Source of the DNA: Schizochytrium sp. CCTCC M209059
Lineage: Eukaryota; Sar; Bigyra; Thraustochytrida; Thraustochytriidae
DNA: 64,000 nt
Direction of reading: 5' to 3'
Assembly (NCBI GenBank): GCA_000818945.1
Contig: KN805422.1
Coordinates: 124,001 to 188,000, forward strand
Below the pieces are notes generated by a model. That model worked only from the letters and a program-made list of their open reading frames with translations, did not search any database and was not told the DNA's origin. Shown here in pieces: positions 9,715 to 19,407 of the stretch. Made by a program: the position numbers and the translations under genes. How positions within the stretch are numbered: the stretch's first letter is position 1; every line of letters begins with the position of its first letter.

Positions 9715-11121
9715 TCAGAGGTGAGCGTCTTGGTTTTCACAGCCCTTGCAGCGGCAGTCTTGCGTGCAACGGCGGTTGGCTGCGAAACACTCACAATACA
9801 TTTTAAGACAGCGGGATTGCTTGCATTTGCAAATGCCCGACTTGCGCTGTTGCTTTGGGACGAAGGCATGCGCATCAAGTGCAAGTCTTTTGTCCATTTC
9901 CTCTTTGCGTTTGTCCGCGTGTTCTGCATCGTTTTCGCATCCAATGCAAGTGCAGATCCCTGGCATGCACATGGCGCCTTTGGCAAAGCAAACGCAATAC
10001 ATCTTCAGACAATGCGTATTTTTGCAGTGACAGACGCCTCTGCGTCGCTTCTGGGTCGTGGCGGATCCCTTGCCTTCGCGTTTGGACCTTTTCATCCTTG
10101 GCTTTTGACTACGGGATTTGGTCACTGAGGTCGACGGTGGCGGCGGCGGTGGTGGCAGCGCAAAGTCGCTTTCGTCATCGTCATCACAGTCGACTGACTC
10201 GCTCAAGTCGGCCTCATCAAAATCTTCATCATCATCGTCGTCGTCGCCGCCGCCGCCGTTGTCGTCTTCGTCGTATTTGATGTTGTCGTCGTTGACATCA
10301 TTAACGGCGACCTGACTGCCGATCGCAGCTCCGCCTGGGGAGTCGCGACCATTTGCCAAAGCCTGTGGATCCGCACGAGCAATGCCAATGCGAGTTGGCC
10401 TTTCGCGAGCTTGCGACCTTCGATCCTTGCCTTTGTTGCTCTCAGAAGGCTGTCCTTGCAGATTTGTCTGCGGCACTCGACAGTAAAAAAAATCTTTGCA
10501 GGGCTGTTTCTGCTCGCGCAGCGACAAGAGTCGAACGCTGACCCGACGCGGAGGTGTTGAGAACAAATCACACCGAGCCGCGTCTTTGTCGTCGTCGCCG
10601 TGGTTGTTGCCGCCATCTGTGGCCACGATGTGATCCAATGTCTCTGACAAGTGTGACGCTGTTGAGGACATGCTTGCAATCGGCGATTCTGGCAATGCTG
10701 GAAGGGCCAGCGTTTGCGGGGAGTCCAATGGAAAGAGCAGCAAATCGTCGACAGAGGCTGGCGACGAGTGGAATGCAGGTAGTTTCTTGTCCAAGACGTC
10801 TTCAAGATTACACAGTGCGTCTGATTTTGGCGAAGAAGGTCGATGGGGAGTCGAGAACGACTTGGTCCCAACCAAGTGGTCAATGTAGAGATTTGCAATG
10901 TGCTCTTGCATGACCTGGCAGGAAAGGTTGTACTCCTCGACAGAGTCTGCATCCAAAAAGATGTCGAGTTCGAGACGTACAGCTTCGGCTCGGCTAAGTG
11001 CTTCCGGCCCACCACCTTCTGATAGACTTTTCACGAAGCGCTCCTGATTCCGCTTGCGCTGCATGATGAGTTTGGCGTCCACTGGCATGGAGGGGTCCTG
11101 CAAGGACTTCCAGAGTGCCAT
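9715..11121 (-). CDS. Tesmin/TSO1-like CXC (CRC) domain DNA-binding protein, LIN54 family
   Basis: 468 codons from the ATG at 11121. The C-terminal ~110 residues (about 354-465) form a complete CRC domain: two cysteine-rich CXC modules (first GVCHCKNTHCLKMYC, second GICKCKQSRCLKMYC) joined by a linker that ends in HAFVPK. Both modules keep the KMYC tyrosine that in LIN54 inserts into the DNA minor groove at CHR (TTYGAA) sites. The N-terminal two thirds are disordered, with S/P-rich and acidic D-rich stretches and a proline run. Family members (LIN54, TSO1, Mip120) are the DNA-binding part of MuvB/DREAM-type cell-cycle complexes. The gene is divergent from the replication gene SLD5, and the shared promoter carries four TTTGAA elements. 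Unlike many family members, nothing follows the CRC domain. Confidence 0.93.
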   Translation of the reverse strand: MALWKSLQDPSMPVDAKLIMQRKRNQERFVKSLSEGGGPEALSRAEAVRLELDIFLDADSVEEYNLSCQVMQEHIANLYIDHLVGTKSFSTPHRPSSPKSDALCNLEDVLDKKLPAFHSSPASVDDLLLFPLDSPQTLALPALPESPIASMSSTASHLSETLDHIVATDGGNNHGDDDKDAARCDLFSTPPRRVSVRLLSLREQKQPCKDFFYCRVPQTNLQGQPSESNKGKDRRSQARERPTRIGIARADPQALANGRDSPGGAAIGSQVAVNDVNDDNIKYDEDDNGGGGDDDDDDEDFDEADLSESVDCDDDDESDFALPPPPPPPSTSVTKSRSQKPRMKRSKREGKGSATTQKRRRGVCHCKNTHCLKMYCVCFAKGAMCMPGICTCIGCENDAEHADKRKEEMDKRLALDAHAFVPKQQRKSGICKCKQSRCLKMYCECFAANRRCTQDCRCKGCENQDAHL

Positions 11122-11824
11122 GTTCTTTCTTGGTAGTCAGTGGTGGTGGGGGTGGTGGTCGTGGCGGCGGCGGTGAAAACTGGTCCTTTGAGCTCTGGGA
11201 ATTTTAACCTTGGTTGGACTCGCGGTTAAGTCTTGCACGTGAAATTTGAAGTTCTGTCCTGTCTTCTCTTCGCTTGCTGGCTTGCTCGTGGGATTCAGAC
11301 AATCGGTCTGCCCGGTTTGCGATGACTGCCGCGAAGGCAACGTCTTGCTTCCTCGCCCCGCACACGAGCGAGCGTGATCTCTGACAAGCCGACCCAAGTG
11401 GACTTGCAGTTGCGTGTTTCAAAATTTGCGTTTGTTCGCAGTTCTCGCAGGATTCAAACGGCGACCTTCACGCATTTGTGCGCAACCCATTTTTGAAGCG
11501 CGGTCTCGGCCTTGGAAAAAGGGAGGAGCAAAAAGCAAACCATCTTTCGCAGGCAGGACGAGCGCAGCGCAAGAGACGCAAGGCACGCGCCAGCCGCACG
11601 CGAGCCGCGCACGATCTGCACGTAGGGCGCGCGGTGCACGAGGGGCGCGAGGCAGGAAAGGGCACGGCTACGTCGAACGTCGAAGCGGTGTGAGGGGACG
11701 GCTTTGCCGCGTTTTTTAAAGCGTGGTGGTTAGTTTAGGCGCAGCACGTCAGCCATCGCGACAGTTAGGTGAGTCGCGAGGCAAGAAGAGCAGCGCAGCG
11801 CAGCGCAGCGCAGCGCAGCGCGCG
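11122..11824. promoter_or_regulatory. Divergent promoter of CXC gene and SLD5 with CHR-like TTTGAA sites
   Basis: 703 bp between the two divergent ATGs. TTTGAA or its complement TTCAAA occurs at 11245-11250, 11418-11423, 11453-11458 and 11492-11497, the last followed directly by GCGCGG. These match the CHR core bound by LIN54-type CXC domains. No ORF here is convincing. That the sites work is inference. Confidence 0.45.
11791..11820. repeat. (CAGCG)6 repeat just before the SLD5 ATG
   Basis: Six perfect CAGCG units end 4 bp before the start codon, so the array forms the end of the SLD5 5' leader. It would be a GC-rich and probably structured stretch next to the initiation site. Confidence 0.9.
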
Positions 11825-12838
11825 ATGGCGGGCGTCGAGGATGACCTTGTGGGCGGCCAGGGCGGGCGGCGTCCTGACGACGAGGACGTGGATGAAGGCC
11901 AAGTGGAACGCGACTTTCAGGAAGAGTATGCGGACTTTGACGCCTTCGGTGCGCGCGCCAAGAACGTCGACGTTGATCTTTTGCGTCGCGCTCTTCTTAA
12001 TGAGAAGGTACGTATGGCACCGACTTTTAGCCGTGCAGCTCGCTCAAGCAACGGGCGTGAGCGCGCTCTTTATACTTTTTTGTCAATGTTTATGCGTAAA
12101 ACTGACCAAGGTTTCTTTCCTCTTTGGGACCATGTGATGTTCGTGACAGGGAGCCCCCGAGCTCTTGCATTACGAAGCCCTCCTCGTGAAGCACCTCAAG
12201 GAGGCCGTGGATCGGCAGCAAGAGGTCGTGGACGAGCTGCAGACGAATGTGAGCAACATGATGCGATCAATGATATATCAGATGGAACTGGACCGCGTGA
12301 ACTACCTTATTGTCGAGTACTTGCGCACGAGATTGCGCAAAATCGAAAGGCATGCGTTTTTCATCATCAAGCACGAGGAGATGCGCGATCGTTTGAGCGA
12401 GGCCGAGCTTCGCTTTGCTCAGCGTTTCGCTGATCTGCAGGCGTCGCATCTGCGCAAGTTGGCCCTTTCCAAGATGCCTGAGGTTCATCAGAAGCTTGAT
12501 GACCAGAACAACCAGGTCAACATGAGTACGTTTATTTATTTCTCTTGGGTTGTTTGTGCCATAAAACAAGCGGGCGGAAAGGCGGAAAGGAGGACAAATG
12601 GAACTATTGCATGTATGACTTACGGACTGACGGACTGGCTGACACCATAACCAACCAACGCTACGCAGTTCCTGAGCCGGATCTGGACAGCTTTGTGATT
12701 TGTCAAGTCCTCGACGACATTGGGGATATCGAGTTGGAGGAAAACAACATCGTCTCGATGAATGCAGGCGAACTTGTTGCGATTCGCTACTGGCCCATTC
12801 GAGACTTTGTGCGCCAAGGCTCTGTTGCTTTGGTATGA
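11825..12838 (+). CDS. SLD5: GINS complex subunit SLD5 (three exons)
   Basis: Joined from exons 11825-12007, 12150-12525 and 12669-12838, giving 242 residues; the family is about 220-290. Introns are 142 and 143 nt, both with GTACG donors and AG acceptors (phases 0 and 1). The joined protein aligns by eye with GINS4/Sld5: helical A-domain with LLHYEALLVKHLKE, core QMELDRVNYLIVEYLRTRL, then KIERHAFFI, HLRKLALSKMP and the B-domain start IPEPDLDSFVICQV, ending in IRYWPIRDFVRQGSVALV (human ends similarly in SGAVQLI). SLD5 with PSF1-3 forms GINS, the factor that joins MCM2-7 and CDC45 in the replicative CMG helicase in the nucleus. The junction ATG A + TT CCT restores Ile-Pro-Glu-Pro, a conserved stretch, which supports intron 2. 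Divergent from the CXC/LIN54-like gene. Confidence 0.93.
12008..12149 (+). other. SLD5 intron 1
   Basis: A 142-nt spliceosomal intron, donor AAG|GTACGT, acceptor GACAG|GGAG. All + frames read through it give non-conserved sequence, whereas its removal joins LLNEK to GAPELLHYE in frame. Confidence 0.85.
12526..12668 (+). other. SLD5 intron 2
   Basis: A 143-nt intron, donor ATGA|GTACG, acceptor CTACGCAG|TTCC. Removal restores the conserved Ile-Pro-Glu-Pro-Asp-Leu-Asp-Ser stretch. Confidence 0.88.
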
Positions 12839-13487
12839 GTCGTCGTTGTCGTGGGGAATTCCTCAAAAGGAAACGAAAACAACAATGCGGAATGAAGGAG
12901 CTCGTTGTAATTCTCTTCCGAGATGTTGTCTACCAGAACTTCATATCCTTGGTTGGGGAAAACAAGTCTGTCTTGCCCTCTTAACAAGGGGCCTCACCAT
13001 ATAGGTATACAGCTCTTTGCGCTTTATTTTTTAAAGCTGCGTATTCCACTACCTACGCACACACTCTCTCTCCGAGCGCCAGGCCAATGTCAAGAGGACT
13101 TTTCCTTTCCTTTCCTTTCTCTTTTATCCCACGGCAAACAGCATGCGGAATAGTATACTGGGATTTGATCTACAGAACCCATGAGAAAGAGGGAACTCTC
13201 GCGCAGTGTCGTCGACCGATGCCATGCGCCAGTCAATCGACCAGGCAGTTCTCCACGGCTGCATCCAGCCAGTGCATCCAGCCAACCAGCCAGCCAGCCA
13301 CTCAGCTGGAGGCACTCATGCCAGAGGCCTCATCAAGTAGCGACGAGACATCATTTCTAAGCAAGCAAGCAAGCAAACAAGCAAACAAGCGCGACAAGCG
13401 AGTGAGCGAGTGACGGTTGGTGCATGATGCGCGCCCGCCCTGCGTGCTGTGCACTCACTGAAGGCGCGTCGGCCATGATTGTGTCGC

Positions 13488-13554
13488 GGACCCCCGAGGT
13501 CCTGCTGGGCGGGACGAATATCCTCGACCTGCGCGCGTCCCTTTTCGAGGATAT
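13488..13554. other. Two adjacent perfect inverted repeats (possible structured RNA)
   Basis: GGACC-5 nt-GGTCC (13488-13502) is followed by ATATCCTCGA (13518-13527) and its perfect complement TCGAGGATAT (13545-13554) with a 17-nt loop. Two stems side by side in otherwise non-coding sequence may mark a structured RNA or a protein-binding site. A 76-codon frame spans the region but has no recognisable product. Confidence 0.35.
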
Positions 13555-14115
13555 CCGTGTCTCCCCGACGATCACTGGTGGTGCGTATCGTAGAATATCC
13601 GTGCCTCGCGCGGAACCACTCATTTGTGCCCAGGTACTAGACATGCACTACTAAAAACAATAGCACCTGTGCCTATCGCACCCGACCCGGGCGGCTCGTG
13701 GCGGACCCGGCGGTACATCGCTTGCGATCGCCGCCGCGCCACTTGCCCGCGCGGATAAGGCCCTTGGGGGCGCGGTATACTCGTGTTGCGGGCGGCGGTC
13801 GCGTCAGGCAGGCAGGTAAGAAGCGCGCGCGTCGCAGGCACGGAGAAAAGAAAAACCCAAAAGAAAAAAGAAACGAAAGACTGGAGTTAATACGAGCGAA
13901 GCAGGGCGCGCGGCGAGGCGAGGAGGGAGCGAGGGAGAGAGAGAGAGAGAGAGAGACTACAAATCGATTCTCGCGCTCTCGCCAACGGGGCGCTCGCTCG
14001 CAGTCGGCGTGCTTGCGTGTCTCGCGAGAGAGTCTTGCGAGCTTGGCCAGCGCGCGCGCGGGCGGCCGCGCGCTCGCGTGCGCTCGCGCCCGGCCTGACG
14101 GCCCGCGGCCCCGCG

Positions 14116-14697
14116 NNNNNNNNNNNNNNNNNNNNNNNNNNNNNNNNNNNNNNNNNNNNNNNNNNNNNNNNNNNNNNNNNNNNNNNNNNNNNNNNNNNNN
14201 NNNNNNNNNNNNNNNNNNNNNNNNNNNNNNNNNNNNNNNNNNNNNNNNNNNNNNNNNNNNNNNNNNNNNNNNNNNNNNNNNNNNNNNNNNNNNNNNNNNN
14301 NNNNNNNNNNNNNNNNNNNNNNNNNNNNNNNNNNNNNNNNNNNNNNNNNNNNNNNNNNNNNNNNNNNNNNNNNNNNNNNNNNNNNNNNNNNNNNNNNNNN
14401 NNNNNNNNNNNNNNNNNNNNNNNNNNNNNNNNNNNNNNNNNNNNNNNNNNNNNNNNNNNNNNNNNNNNNNNNNNNNNNNNNNNNNNNNNNNNNNNNNNNN
14501 NNNNNNNNNNNNNNNNNNNNNNNNNNNNNNNNNNNNNNNNNNNNNNNNNNNNNNNNNNNNNNNNNNNNNNNNNNNNNNNNNNNNNNNNNNNNNNNNNNNN
14601 NNNNNNNNNNNNNNNNNNNNNNNNNNNNNNNNNNNNNNNNNNNNNNNNNNNNNNNNNNNNNNNNNNNNNNNNNNNNNNNNNNNNNNNNNNNNNNNNN
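14116..14697. other. Assembly gap (582 N)
   Basis: Unknown bases flanked by GC-rich sequence on the left and a CAGCCAG/GAGC repeat on the right. Long frames that cross it are artefacts. Confidence 1.
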
Positions 14698-14889
14698 CAG
14701 CCAGACAGCCAGCGAGCGAGCGAGCGAGACGAACCCGTGGGCCTCGTCCTCGACGCGGCCTCGGCGAGGGAGCTGGGGCCGAGGGCCGGCGAACGGCTCG
14801 CGACCGCGCGGAAAGGGGGAAATGGAAAAAATGTATGATCTTGAAAACTCATGTCGAAGAAATACCTCTCGCTCCCGTAACGAACGCAG

Positions 14890-17800
14890 CCAGGCAACGG
14901 CGAGACCCCGTCGAAGAACAAGGTGTCAAAAAAGAAGAGCAGCGGCGAGGCCCCGCTAGATAACAAGGTGTCAAAAATAAATCACGAAGTGCGGCGGCAA
15001 GACCCCGAAACGCTCGAACCAGAGACTAGCACCTGTACGCAGAGCCGCGCAAGGCGCGACGACCCACAGCAGGCCGTAGTTGGCACCTCTTTCGAGGCAA
15101 ACAAGCCGGTAGGTCCCGGCGCAAGTCCGCGCTGGAGCGCAGTTCACATGTCCAGCTTGCTAGAGGTGGGCGACTTCAACGGCGCCTACAGCACAGGTCT
15201 TCGAGGTTCGCTCACCAATCTCGAAAATCTCTCGTCTGATGAAGAAGAGGATAACATGGGTCCAGCCACGTCACCCCGTCTATCCGCCGTGGACACGATT
15301 GAAATGATCCTCGCGCAGGGTGGCGTCCTTAACTTTGTTGAGGAGGGCGACGAGTCCATGCTCGATGTCCCCCTCGAGGCGAATGGGTCGGGAAATCTCA
15401 ATCTCGACCAAGCAACCTCTTCTGCGGCGAGCGGGACCTCGTCGACGTCAAACGGGACTTCCGGCACGAACGCATCGTCAACCTCGACCGCCTTGAGTAG
15501 CGAGATCGCTTCGCGGGCGCGAGAAGCCGCACGGCAACGGGCGTCTTCGTTGTGCTCTCTATCGAGCATCTCGTCGTCGTTCTCTGCCTTTCCTGTGCCC
15601 TTGCAACCGCTAGACCGGCGAAGACCCCGACCTTCGGACTTGCTGCCCAAGACGAGTCCGATAAAGGCTAGACTGAGCGATTTTCGTGACGATCTGGCGG
15701 ATGACAAGTCTCCCGAGATGTTGTTACAGACCTCCTTCGCATTGCCACCACAGTCAGCAGACAGTGGTGACCATGTTCTTACGACTAAGGCGCGAAGCGG
15801 ATCAAGCAGCAGTTCGTGCTCGTTGTTGAGTCTCGACTCGATGAATGGCAGCCTGCTGAGTCTTGGAACGCCCACGCTTACCGGCTCACGTTTCTCAATG
15901 ATGCCCAAGCCGCCGTCCGTCCTCTTGGATTTTCCGGATGAAACAGTGGCGGATGTCGCAGCTTCGATGCCTCGGGATCGCTCAAGTAGTGTCTTTTCCT
16001 TTGCCTCAATTCGTTCGCGAGGCAGGTCTTTTGACTGGGTACAGGAGACGGACTTTGAGTGCTCACCTCCATCGCCCTCGACACGGACGCGCCCACGCGG
16101 TTACAGCCTCGAGTTCTCGATGCTACCAACATCCTTGATTGAATTAACGCAGCCGAATCAGCGCGTCGAGGACGACTGGGATATTCTCGAAGAGGAGGAA
16201 ATCGAAAACCTCACGGATGGGAAACCTGCATCTTCGTCGTCTTCGTCGTCGTCGTCGTCGTCGTCCTCCTCCTCGCTGGCAAATGCTGCGAACGGAAACC
16301 CGACACGTGTCAAGCTACGCTTTGCTCAGCATAGTGGCGCGCTTGCGGAGCGTGAGACTGCCATTTATAAATCGCGCATGTCGTCGGCTGCCTTTTCGCG
16401 CGGCAAAAGACCACGATCCATCCCGACCATGACGCAACGAGTACCTCCTCTGTACAAGACAGTGCCGGCCCGTGCCACGATGCCGGTGCGGAACAAGCAG
16501 ATGCTCGTGTATCTTCGCGTGGCCACGGATGGCTACCCTGATGAGTCGGAGTCCTCGTCTGACTCGGAATCGGATTCGGAGGTGCTGATGACGACTTCAA
16601 TTTCGCGTGTGACCTCGAAGCCAAAGGGCAAGGCGATGAAGGGTAGCAAGCTAAAGACCTCGAAGAGCAAGTCTGGCAAGTCCAAGACGAATGCCGGGGG
16701 TTCATTGGCTTCTACCTCGTCCAAGGCCTCGATGGCATCCGCATCTTCACCATCTTCTGCCGCGCCTTCCTTTCAAGCGAAAAGCAAGGTTAGCGATCCG
16801 TACGCGGCAGCTGCGGTTGCTGCCTCAAATGGAAGAAACGGTGCGGCGACTGCCTCCGCATCTCCTGCTCATGCTCTCAAATCTGCGGCAGCGCCCCATG
16901 GTGCTGCAAATCCCTTGCGCAAAGCGCCGAGCGAATCCGTGGGGCACCCTATTCCCATTGTTAAGAAACAGCATTCCCAGCCAAAACAGCCTTCCACGCA
17001 ACAGCCTGCAATGGCCAAGCCTGCTGTAGCGGCACCTCCGTCGCATCGGCCAATGTGCTCTCCGCCAAGCTTTTCGCTCGCTGCGCGCATGGCAAACCGC
17101 AATGCTACGATCGGCTCGTTGACCATGGAACAGCGCCGTCGTCGAATCGAAAAGTTTCTCGAAAAGCGCAAGCGCCGCGTGTGGCTCAAGCGTGTCAAGT
17201 ATGGATGTCGCAAGGCTTTGGCCGACTCGCGTCCACGTGTCAAGGGTCGTTTCGTCCCGCGCCATGTGCAGAATCAAGTGTTGGCGGATCAGAGTCCCAG
17301 GACTGCTGCTGCAAGTCCAATGCAGCAACAGATGCAACCACAGTCTGCAGTAGGAAGTGCTGCTGCGTCAATGATGAAAGGTGCTGGAAGCAAGGGTCTC
17401 AAGACAATGCCTGGTTCGATGCATGCAAAGCACGGCGGCGTCGGGCCGAACATGGGTGCAGGTCGTCCGATGATGGGAGGCGCCAAGTCTGCTGGTGTTA
17501 TGCGACCTGGCGTCGGTGTACAGGGCTCGGTACAAGGACATCGTGTCGGTGCAATGCACCACGGTGCTGGAGGCGTTGCGCCTCCTGCAGTGCGTTACCG
17601 TCACCCGGTTGTACCGCAGCAGAACACGTCGCGAATGTCTGTTCCTGCGCAGGCGCAGGCGCAGGCGCAGGCGGGCGGGCGCGTGCGTCAGTCGGTTCCT
17701 CAAGGCGTGTCGCATTTGCAGCAGCAGCAGCAGCAATCGCAGCAGCGTTACAAATTACAGCATCAGCAGTCTCAGAGTCAACAACACCAGCATCAGCGCT

Positions 17801-19407
17801 ATGCCACTGGAGCAAAATTTAGCTCTGCGCCCTACCAAACGGGTGGCGTTGCCCCCAAGGCTGCCCCTGCCGCTACGTCTTCGAAAATGTCACAGTTGCA
17901 GCATTCCTCTCTTCAACCACAACAGCAGCAACAACGCAGCACAGGACCGGGTGCAATGAACGGTGCTCGTCCTGGTTCCGCGCCCATGGCTTCGCGCGTG
18001 GGCAGCGCGCCTGCAAGCACTTCCAAAGCGTCTCCCTCCTTTGCAGTCGCGCGCAAGAGCGTGGGCCCTGCCTCTGTGCAAAATGGCGCAAAGATGGCGG
18101 GAGCACCAAATGCTGCGTTTAACCGGAATACAAATGGTGTTGCAAGGGCGACGCAGCCGGCCGCTCTTGGCGCACAAAATAGTGTCAAACCAGGAATGGT
18201 TTCCTCGGCGCCGGCGGCAACGGTGGCGACGAACAAGAGTGCAAGTGCCAAGCAAGAAGCAACTGCGCCGTCCGGCAATGGGACGACCGTGAACCCTCGT
18301 ACGGGCAAATTGAATGCGCCTTTGCGTGCAGCCACGGGAATCATGTCGCGTGCTCCTCAAGCTTCGCAGAACCGCCCAGCGCCGTCGAGTAATGTGCGGT
18401 CGTCGACGCCCTCTGGCACGACTCCCTCTGGCACGACTCCTTCTACTCGGGGAGCCGTTCCAGGCTCAAATGGCAATGTTCGAAGCGCCGCAGTTGCCGT
18501 CAATGGCGCCGCAGGTGCTGCTGGTGGCAACGGTGGTAATCGTAGCAATGGTGGCGGAGCTGGCGGCAATGGAGGTCCCACTCGCACCGCCTCTGGGCTC
18601 AGACCGGGATGCGTTGTGAACAACAATGGCGCCAGGACGTTCACGTCGCAAGACCGGGATGGAACCAGGTACATTACGACAGTAACACCGAGCGGAACGC
18701 GTACAACGACGATGATTTGCCCGAACGGTGAGCGGCGCATTACAACGACTGCGTCAAGTGGTGCGCGTACGATTACCAGCATTGATAAACATGGAAATCG
18801 TAAGACCGTCAAGATGATGCCAGCTCCCCGCGTGAGCAAGACTGGAGGCGCTCCGGGGTCTGCTACGAAGGTGACGACGACGCGTGTTCCTGCTGGAACT
18901 GCCACGACGCCTTCCAAGACTACTTCGTCCGCTTCGGTTACGGCTGGAGCGGGCTATGTTACACCCGTAAAGTCGGAGGTTCGTCGCGTGGTTGCTGCTT
19001 CGGCACCCCGGCCTGTAAAGCCAGGGGTCTCGGTCGGCGCGCCAGGATCGGCACCTCCACGCCAGCGTCTGAATGCCCCTCTGGCCATGGCGCGCACTGT
19101 CACGAATGGACGGCCTGTAGCATCATCATCGAATGCACCTCCTCCTCAGCAGACTTCTTCCTCAGCCGCAACTGCTGTTGTTGCTTCTTCTTCTTCTTCT
19201 TCTTCTTCTTCTTCGTCATCATCATCAACAGTGGTTCCTCCTGCCCAAGTCCGTTCGAATGCACCGGCAACCTCCTCTGTACCTGCACCGACTCCTCCAA
19301 ATGGATCGCGAGTCCCTTCTCAGTCTGTGGCTCGAAATGGTAAATTGGGCAATGGAAAGGCTACAGGTCCTTTGAGCACCTCGACATCTACTTCGAAGAA
19401 GAATTAA
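14890..19407 (+). CDS. CCT-domain protein, Ser/Gln/Ala-rich; 5' exon unresolved
   Basis: The frame is open from 14881 to the stop at 19407; the first in-frame ATG is 15148 (1419 residues). The upstream part is probably coding too: a 45-bp repeat there keeps frame (GETPSKNKVSKKKSS, then GEAPLDNKVSKINHE), and SPRWSAV before the ATG recurs as SPRLSAV after it. An acceptor (AACGCAG) ends at 14889, so a first exon upstream or in the gap is likely. At about residues 660-705 from ATG 15148 there is a CCT motif: R-rich helix with EKRKRR, then CRKALADSRPRVKGRF. CCT domains (CONSTANS, TOC1) mediate DNA binding and NF-Y association in plants and also occur in other protists. The rest is disordered, with poly-Ser, Q-rich and A/G-rich tracts, plus five 11-residue Gly-turn repeats near the C-terminus (18640-18830). 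A nuclear regulator is likely; its targets are unknown. Confidence 0.85.
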   Translation, partial: PGNGETPSKNKVSKKKSSGEAPLDNKVSKINHEVRRQDPETLEPETSTCTQSRARRDDPQQAVVGTSFEANKPVGPGASPRWSAVHMSSLLEVGDFNGAYSTGLRGSLTNLENLSSDEEEDNMGPATSPRLSAVDTIEMILAQGGVLNFVEEGDESMLDVPLEANGSGNLNLDQATSSAASGTSSTSNGTSGTNASSTSTALSSEIASRAREAARQRASSLCSLSSISSSFSAFPVPLQPLDRRRPRPSDLLPKTSPIKARLSDFRDDLADDKSPEMLLQTSFALPPQSADSGDHVLTTKARSGSSSSSCSLLSLDSMNGSLLSLGTPTLTGSRFSMMPKPPSVLLDFPDETVADVAASMPRDRSSSVFSFASIRSRGRSFDWVQETDFECSPPSPSTRTRPRGYSLEFSMLPTSLIELTQPNQRVEDDWDILEEEEIENLTDGKPASSSSSSSSSSSSSSSLANAANGNPTRVKLRFAQHSGALAERETAIYKSRMSSAAFSRGKRPRSIPTMTQRVPPLYKTVPARATMPVRNKQMLVYLRVATDGYPDESESSSDSESDSEVLMTTSISRVTSKPKGKAMKGSKLKTSKSKSGKSKTNAGGSLASTSSKASMASASSPSSAAPSFQAKSKVSDPYAAAAVAASNGRNGAATASASPAHALKSAAAPHGAANPLRKAPSESVGHPIPIVKKQHSQPKQPSTQQPAMAKPAVAAPPSHRPMCSPPSFSLAARMANRNATIGSLTMEQRRRRIEKFLEKRKRRVWLKRVKYGCRKALADSRPRVKGRFVPRHVQNQVLADQSPRTAAASPMQQQMQPQSAVGSAAASMMKGAGSKGLKTMPGSMHAKHGGVGPNMGAGRPMMGGAKSAGVMRPGVGVQGSVQGHRVGAMHHGAGGVAPPAVRYRHPVVPQQNTSRMSVPAQAQAQAQAGGRVRQSVPQGVSHLQQQQQQSQQRYKLQHQQSQSQQHQHQRYATGAKFSSAPYQTGGVAPKAAPAATSSKMSQLQHSSLQPQQQQQRSTGPGAMNGARPGSAPMASRVGSAPASTSKASPSFAVARKSVGPASVQNGAKMAGAPNAAFNRNTNGVARATQPAALGAQNSVKPGMVSSAPAATVATNKSASAKQEATAPSGNGTTVNPRTGKLNAPLRAATGIMSRAPQASQNRPAPSSNVRSSTPSGTTPSGTTPSTRGAVPGSNGNVRSAAVAVNGAAGAAGGNGGNRSNGGGAGGNGGPTRTASGLRPGCVVNNNGARTFTSQDRDGTRYITTVTPSGTRTTTMICPNGERRITTTASSGARTITSIDKHGNRKTVKMMPAPRVSKTGGAPGSATKVTTTRVPAGTATTPSKTTSSASVTAGAGYVTPVKSEVRRVVAASAPRPVKPGVSVGAPGSAPPRQRLNAPLAMARTVTNGRPVASSSNAPPPQQTSSSAATAVVASSSSSSSSSSSSSSTVVPPAQVRSNAPATSSVPAPTPPNGSRVPSQSVARNGKLGNGKATGPLSTSTSTSKKN
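14901..15006 (+). repeat. 45-bp tandem repeat (two copies and a partial third) in CCT gene
   Basis: Units begin GGCGAGACCCCG, GGCGAGGCCCCG and GGCAAGACCCCG; the first two share ACAAGGTGTCAAAAA. The 45-bp period preserves the reading frame, which argues that this stretch is translated. Confidence 0.75.

Larger units (their letters stand above)
12839..14889. other. Intergenic region between SLD5 and the CCT gene
   Basis: No convincing ORF. It holds a (CCTTT)n stretch near 13105, CAGC/AAGC repeats at 13260-13400, a pair of perfect inverted repeats (13488-13554), a purine-rich (GA)n block at 13925-13957 and the gap 14116-14697. The latter half is purine-rich on the + strand, as expected for the 5' leader of the downstream + gene. 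The first exon of the CCT gene probably lies here or in the gap. Confidence 0.6.

Noticed and set aside
14017..14838. Frames spanning the 582-bp gap
   Set aside because: They consist mainly of unknown bases.
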